DNA of 64,000 bases from Paramacrobiotus metropolitanus (taxonomy: Eukaryota > Tardigrada > Eutardigrada > Parachela > Macrobiotidae). A program made the translations under genes and the position numbers. The stretch lies in the NCBI RefSeq assembly GCF_019649055.1, contig NW_026570234.1, positions 1,426,001-1,490,000 on the forward strand, in the 5' to 3' direction. Within the stretch, counting starts at the first letter, position 1. Each line of letters opens with the position of its first letter. Shown in pieces: positions 57,767 through 64,000 of this stretch. A model generated the notes under the pieces. The model was not told where the DNA came from. It was given only the letters and a program-made list of their open reading frames with translations, and did no database searches.

Positions 57767-60039
57767 CGTCTGCAGGATAAGAGTAAGTGAATTATCGGAA
57801 GGCTATATGTAATATTCCTTTAAATCTTAAATTAACACGTTGCTGTAGCGGTTCAATAAGTTTAAATCTATACGTGAACACTTTGCCAGAACAACTGCTG
57901 GTAGTTATCGTACACTGGGAAAGCGTGGAGCCTGGAGTGCTTCAATGCGCATCGTGAGCGAAGTGTCACATGCAGCTGATGCAAGTACAGTATTTTAAAG
58001 CGATTTTATGGTCGCCAGCTTCCTAGTTTTTGCGCAGTTGATGGTAGTGAAATTTATACATTTTAGAAGCAGAGAGTGAGCGAACAAAGTACGCCAACCA
58101 TTCACTTAATGCGGCATTTTGTTGCTGTTAGGCCGCTGCTGCTTAAGCCTGCTTGTTTATTGGAGTACGCAGACAAACGATCAAATCAATTTTCCGTTTT
58201 CGCATGGTCGTAATACATATGTTCCTCCGTTCAAAATATTGCTTAAACGAAAGTGCAGAGGTTAGTACAAAGTAACACCGCCCATCCTCTGTAATGTCAA
58301 ATTACGAGTACTTTATGATGGTCAGTGCGGAGGCAGCAGTCTTTTTTAACTGCCGGCAGGAATTTTTTTTATCGCTTCGTTTAACACTCGCACAATTTCA
58401 CATTCGATTTACGTCGGCTTTTCCTGTGCGCCGGCCAGGCAGCGCCAATCACGATCGTGCAACACGCCCATTTCCGGCTGTGTTACGAGGCTTTTGCACA
58501 CTCGCGCCAAATTTAACATTCCGTTACAGAATCGAAAATTCAGTTTGTCTGATCTTGGATTTTTTTATCCTCTCATAACTCATTTACTTTGTGCTTTTCA
58601 GAGTGCAGAGTTAGTTCCGATATTTAATAAATCTGGGTCGACCTATTTTAGTTTTGTAAATTCTTATCATCGATATTACGGAGCATTGACTTGCAGATCA
58701 AGATTGGGACGCTCAGTTAATATTCCATTTGCCTGCGAAAATTGCGTTGTTTGAACAGTAACTCGTTTCTTCAAAGTCTGCAATATCAACCGTAGCTCAA
58801 AACACAGCCAGCAGCGCACATCCGCAGAATCTGTGAGGAAAGAAGGTGGATGTTATGTTTACATTTCAAAGAGGAGTCGACTCTGGGTAGTCAATCAAGT
58901 TAGCAGTGTTGATCTGAGCCGTCATTGTGGCGAATCCGGTTGTTAGTTTTGCGAGATGGACTCGTCTGGGAAGTCGAGGCTCCCATTTACTCTGAGGAAC
59001 TGATCTCTACTTTATTACGCTATTTCCAGATAACAACAACAACGTAACAAACTGCTTATCTTCTGACGTTTCTTCAGTGAGCTCTTCGCTTTCTGTAAAC
59101 CAGCTGTTACCAGCAATTCAATTTGCTCTGTGCGTGTTGTTACACGGTTGCTGTGCAGGTCGACCTCAGATGTGGTGTTCACACGGCTCCTAATGAGCAA
59201 ATGATATTTCAGAATTTTAATTCATTTTCTGGAGCGAAACCAACATTATCAATATTAAGAAGAAATGAAGAATACCGAATAATAAAAATGCCTCAAATAC
59301 TCAAATAATCAACAAATGAAACATTAGTAAAATCAAATCAGCGCAGTCAGCTACAAAGCCAGTCCGAGGGAGACGGTGAAACCGCGGACAGAGCGATTTT
59401 TACAGTCTCTTGTGTCACAAACGTCTCTTCCCGTATCAACAAACTAATTTTCCCTAAGTATAAACCGGTATTAAAATATGCTGAATAGCAGGATCTAGCA
59501 ACGTACGTTGTCTGATTCCAAACAAAAATCTGGTCGAGCGTAAGCAGGGAAAACGTGTGCCACTTCCGGTTCGGGAGTGTTCCCGTTTCTGTTGGCTAAC
59601 AATAACACAGTTGTTCTGTTTTCCTAAAATTTTAGCTAGTTCTATAGCTTATCAAATTCTCTAGGAATACATATAAGGCTAAAGAGCGTGGCACATCTGC
59701 AGAATTTGTTCTTGGTTTTTTAAGCATTTATTGCGCCTGAGCGGCAGTAGAAATTGTGCGAGTGTTAAGTATCTTGTTGTGCTGCTATTCATAGGCGACT
59801 GCAACATTAACAATGCCCTCCCTAGCCGCATAAATCACAACATAGTGGCAACTATACATGATGTTTACAGGCCGTAAGATACGAAAGAACACTGATTTGA
59901 GCATTTAATCAAGTTATCGAAGTTAATCACTTGATGTTGCAAGTATAGATATGCAGCTGCAGTTACAGGTGAATCTATAAAAAGTTGCTGTAAAGAAAAG
60001 CATCAGATTAGCGCCATAACGAGATGTATTTCCGAGACG
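57767..60039. other. Gene-poor region
   Basis: No gene is recognised over 2.3 kb. Open frames such as 58294-58578 and 58494-58754 overlap each other and lack domains or splice support. Confidence 0.4.
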
Positions 60040-60360
60040 TATGTTAACTGTACGTTAAAACTTAAAAGAACTCCTATGTTCAGAGAATTTAATTTAAAAC
60101 TAATTAAATTTAGATTATTTATAATAAAGTCGTAAATATTTATTCCTACCTGCTCCGCTTGTGCCATGAGCTCACACGCTTCAGCACTGCAATCAAATAC
60201 ATCGAAGCACGCCGCGGGCTGGAGGAGGGCATCGCCGAAATAGAGCCAAATCGTTTCCCTTAAAGCCCGCGCACGTAAGCGGCAGTGTCGCTTGGATGGG
60301 GAAGAGGCGGGTTTAGCCTCAAGGAATGCCACCCATCCAGCACCTGGCAGCGCAACAGAG
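60040..60360 (+). repeat. Dispersed repeat, copy 2
   Basis: This is the partner of 47030-47400 in the same orientation, beginning around CGTTAAAACTTAAAAGAAC and continuing through GGGCTGGAGGAGGGCATCGC to the CACCCATCCAGCACC region. No coding domain is recognised. Confidence 0.65.
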
Positions 60361-63300
60361 CTACCTTTCGATGCGGGCTATTCCAATCCCGAGTTATACA
60401 AATACTTGTACAATTTTGACTGTTAGGAAATTATTATAGACTTTAACGATGAATTAATAACGAACGAGGACATGACATTAGGCGCTGATAACCTTTACAT
60501 GCCGATATCACTGCAAGCGTATATGCCTGTACACTGTGCGCAGTAGCAGGCCGGAAACTCTCGAACAAAAATGTAAAACATAGCAGGCGCATGCGCAGTG
60601 TAATATATATGCAATCTATATACGAACCTTTTGATGATTGTGCTGTTACCGGAATTAAGAACTGCAAATCTATGTGGGAAAAAATGGTACATCTGTCGAG
60701 GAATGTGGACACTAGTATTCTGACAAGGACCTACGGAGAGCTAAGAAACAAGTGTACAAAAGCATTCTTCCTGTTTACGAAAAGGTATCTGCAGCTAATA
60801 CAACGTTTGCGGCCGCAATAAAAATCCATTAAAGCAATAAAGGCAACATAGAAGTGGGAATAGTCAAAAGGTGGTCAGAAAAACCAAAACTTAGTGCGAG
60901 GTTATGATAGTGGATTCTTTAGATTTTAAATTCTACCACATGCAAAAAAACAGTTCCCGGGTGTTTTCAAGTGCAAGTCATACTTGATTCATACAACAAC
61001 AGTCATAAAATCGATAGATGTTTTTGTTAGTACCAACGTAGGCGAAGATGCTAATCTGTACAGAAATTCTCAGTCCGTCAAATTTGATTAATGCTCCCTT
61101 TCCGTTAAGAAACAAAAAAGTTGTAAATAAAGCGAGACATAGCAGCTTGCTGCTTACCGGAAAGACGGAAACCGTACTTTTTGCAGTTTTCCTTTCCCCT
61201 TGAAATGGAACGAACCGTGGCGGGTCTATCGAAAGTCCTAATACAATGGAACTGTTCCACTTATTTGCATCATTTTGAGATGGCTTCCACAATTATCGGC
61301 AAACGGAAGTCCTATCCTCAGTTATGCCATAACGGCTTTTTTTCGTATAGTAGAATACGAGTGTTCAATTGTACTACACGGAAAAGTTTGAATACACATG
61401 CACCAGTTTTAAAGCATTGCGAATGAAACCAAAATTGCCATCAAAAGGATACAAGGTGCAATGTCAGCTGTAAATTTAAAATCACAGTGGCATTGCTATA
61501 GCAACCGCGATGCGCAGTTCGACATTTCGAATCAACTGCTATTGCTATTCACTGATGCAGTAATATACGTTACTCCTACTGCACAAATTGCAAGATGCAT
61601 GATCAGTTTTGCGGAAGCCTCCTCGCATTAACTTGGAAAAGTTGTGCTGAATACAGAACTGTACTCGTGCTTGTTAGTCATAGCACTTAACTTTAAACAG
61701 TTTTATTATGGCGAAGTAGCATTCGGTACAACTGGTGATAGTATATTCGTAAATTTACGAATGCTTGATTAAATTGTTTCCGCTTGATTTTTGTCCCTGT
61801 ACTGACTGGGCACAATCAGCACTCCCTTAATATTGGTACAATCGGTACACTGAGCAGGATAGCACTGAAGAAGTGTTTTTGTTATAAATCTCGTCTGTTT
61901 AGTACTCAGTTTGTACTTACATGACGATACTTATTAAAGACTGTTAACACTCCGTTTAGAAACAAAACACATACTGTACTTTTGGCGAAACGGAAGTAAT
62001 GCACTGACCTTTCCCGTTTATGACCGTCGATAAGACGACCCTGTTCGATCGTCAATAACACGGTCAAAAGCGGGACTGGACCAACACATAAAACGTTTAC
62101 GTAGAGAGCGTATACTGTGTGAAAAGACCGGCCAAAAGGAGAAAATCTTCAGCGACAGATCTAAATATAGCAGAATTATTACCATTGCCCGATGAATAGT
62201 ATCGTACTCAAAACCAAGTCCTCTATGGAGAAATTTGGCAGAGCTAATTTTTTAAAGACACTTTTAAAGGACGATAATATTAAGATAATTCTAATTCCTC
62301 TGAGGCCTGCCAAATCCATTACGGTCCGAATTTCATTTGCTTTTCCATGCTTGAATTGCCACTGTCAGCGCTTTCAAAGGGCAACGTTCAACGGTACGAA
62401 TGTATGCCAGATTGCTTCAAAAAATCTGCACTGAAGCGACAGATGTGGACGTGTTATGGAACTGAAAAACAGGAAGAAGTAAATTAAAGATCAACGCACA
62501 TTTTTCCAGCATGGGAAAGTGTACTAGCCATGCAGGAATTGGCTGTCGTACACTTGTTATACCCGGACGTACAGGAAACTGTTCGTAATGATTATTGCGA
62601 GGATTATTGTGGAACCATTTAACCGTAATGGGGGAAGGATAGCGAAGTTATCTATTAACGATTATTGTTTGGCAGTTTACTTTGCTTAACGTGGGATCAC
62701 AAATTTTTTTTTGCTAAGCCGCAGCCGTGGTTCCACACTTTCACTGTCTTTAGCGACAAAAGCAGCGGCGTGCGGTACTATGAACAGGAGGTGACACAAG
62801 TTTCCCGGAAAAAAGGGATAGTTAGTATGTGTGTCTTTTTTGTTATGAAATAAGGGCTAGAAAGTGCGCATTTCCCACATACGCAAAAAATACTTGAGGA
62901 GGCAATTTCAATTGCGGTTGCCTTTGTTATGGGCGGGGATAGTGCTGTTTCAAACTGACACACAATTACGTTACAACTTAGGAGTACTCTATGGCGGGCA
63001 GTGAAGTGGCAGTCAGGTACGAAGTTGGCCGGAAGGACCTTCAACGCCAAGCGCAGGATGACGTATAGGTGAATATGGCAAAGCATGGAAAGACAGGTGA
63101 TGCAGTCAACTGAAAAATGCCGCCATGGTGTCTGCCTATCGTCGGTTTAGTCCGACTCTGCTAACATGGTACCGGAATTTTACAAATGGCAGTTAGCCGC
63201 GGCATAAATGTCCAACTGCATACCTTACACTGACACGAATTACCCATTTAACACCTTTCACAGTTGTGTTAATATTAACCCTCACGCAGTTGACAATATT

Positions 63301-63440
63301 CAACTCAGAATCACGAGAAGCAGTTGTTAGTATCGCCACGAACGTACAAGTACACTTTCAAGCAGTCCACAAACAAGAGGCGAAGAGCAACCAGTGCGAC
63401 TTCAGCCGATCCTTCATCTGTCCCTTTATTTGTCCGTTTA
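60361..63440. other. Gene-poor region with short repeats
   Basis: No gene is recognised over 3 kb. It contains the short repeat at 62004-62088 and a segment at about 62145-62215 that matches 48020-48090, so repeat fragments lie in the same order as at 47-48 kb but farther apart. Confidence 0.4.
62004..62088 (+). repeat. Short dispersed repeat, related to 54277-54360
   Basis: This shares the ordered words GACCTTTCCCGTT, GACCGTCGATAAGACGAC, GATCGTCAA and CGGTCAAAAGCGG with the copy at 54277. Confidence 0.75.
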
Positions 63441-63491
63441 ACCCTGATCTGCGCGAATTGCTAGTGAAATACAAGAAATACAAGAGAGAAG

Positions 63492-64000
63492 ATGCTCTTC
63501 AGCTGGAAGGTTGCTCTTCAGCAGGAAGTCGTGGACAGTTTTCGAGAAAAGTACCCCAGTCTGCGAATCTTAACCAGTGCGACATTTTCATTGCTAGGCG
63601 CTCCCGTTCTGGACGACGCTATCGGCCCAGCTATCGCCGAGAAGGCTACCACGTTGAAAATGGCTTGCGCGAGACTGGAGCTCCTCCCCCGGCACCAGGC
63701 ATTATTCCTCTTAAAGAACTGCCTCGGTGCCCCAAAATAATGTACATGCTGCGATGTTGCAACGCTTGGAAGCAGCCACAACAGCTTTATCAGTTGGACG
63801 AAGCGATGCGGAGTGTTTTCAGATATTATGCAATGTGCGAACAAACCAAAACGATTACCCGTGTTGGCGGCAAGCGTCATTACCAGTGAGTAGAGGCGGT
63901 ATCGGCATCCGTCGGGCGGAAGAATTATCCCTCCCAGCCTATTTGGCTTCGATTCATTCCGTATCCGAACTAATGCCGCAACTGCTTCCTCATCACCCGG
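63492..64000 (+). pseudogene. Reverse-transcriptase-associated C-terminal remnant, runs off the edge
   Basis: Three frames in turn give a known type of segment from retroelement RT proteins. Frame one (63492-63740) has SATFSLLGAPVLDDAIG and RHQALFLLKNCLGAPK. A shift near 63735 leads to IMYMLRCCNAW and LDEAMRSVF. A second shift near 63820 leads to WRQASLPVSRGGIGIRRAEE and LPAYLASIHSV, open to the window edge. The ordered motifs APKxxxxLR and LPVSxGGxGIR are typical of the region after the RT core, I believe in LINE-like elements, though class is not certain. With two frameshifts it is a relic. The RT core itself is not seen upstream. Confidence 0.65.

Overview
The window reads as the nuclear genome of an invertebrate animal. 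The host genes are split into many short exons by GT-AG introns, and a Pax gene of the Pox neuro type places it among bilaterian animals. A panarthropod, possibly a tardigrade, is my guess and not something the sequence proves. Outside one large retroelement the DNA is AT-rich by eye, with long gene-poor stretches in which words such as TACTGTA and TACAGTA keep recurring.

Left third (1-26.3 kb), host genes. A complete nine-exon CDC50/TMEM30 flippase-subunit gene lies on the minus strand (407-3133). It is followed by a tandem array of three UNC93-like MFSD11-type membrane transporters on the plus strand (6134-9248, 10282-13689, 15302-20730). Their exon phases match almost throughout, but they differ at the last intron, and the third copy carries a 51-bp minisatellite in an enlarged first intron. 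Next comes a three-exon Pox neuro-type gene (22122-24148) with a paired domain, an eh1-like octapeptide and an FRPW motif. A minus-strand three-exon gene for a small secreted four-cysteine peptide (25190-25776) closes this part.

Middle (26.3-46.2 kb), one giant Ty3/gypsy-type LTR retroelement of about 19.9 kb. It has a full left LTR and primer site and a right LTR cut short after about 254 bp. In order it holds a long leader, an extra coiled-coil ORF, a Gag with a CCHC knuckle, a DTGA protease, an acidic zinc-finger ORF, two linker modules, RT with YIDD, RNase H, an integrase with a GPY/F-like module followed by an AT-hook tail, and then about 5.7 kb carrying ORFs I do not recognise. Many frameshifts show this copy is decayed, while the host genes beside it are intact. 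The whole interior is saturated with CCGACC/GTCGG words.

Right third (46.2-64 kb), an accessory, repeat-rich region. It holds two hypothetical genes (49952-50392 and 51553-52695, the second with one in-frame TGA) separated by two small terminal-inverted-repeat elements. It also holds a tyrosine-recombinase remnant, a leucine-rich-repeat pseudogene, a near-perfect 67-nt hairpin, a gag/SGNH-like chimeric fragment, dispersed repeats, and an RT remnant that runs off the right edge. I saw no tRNA, rRNA or CRISPR array.
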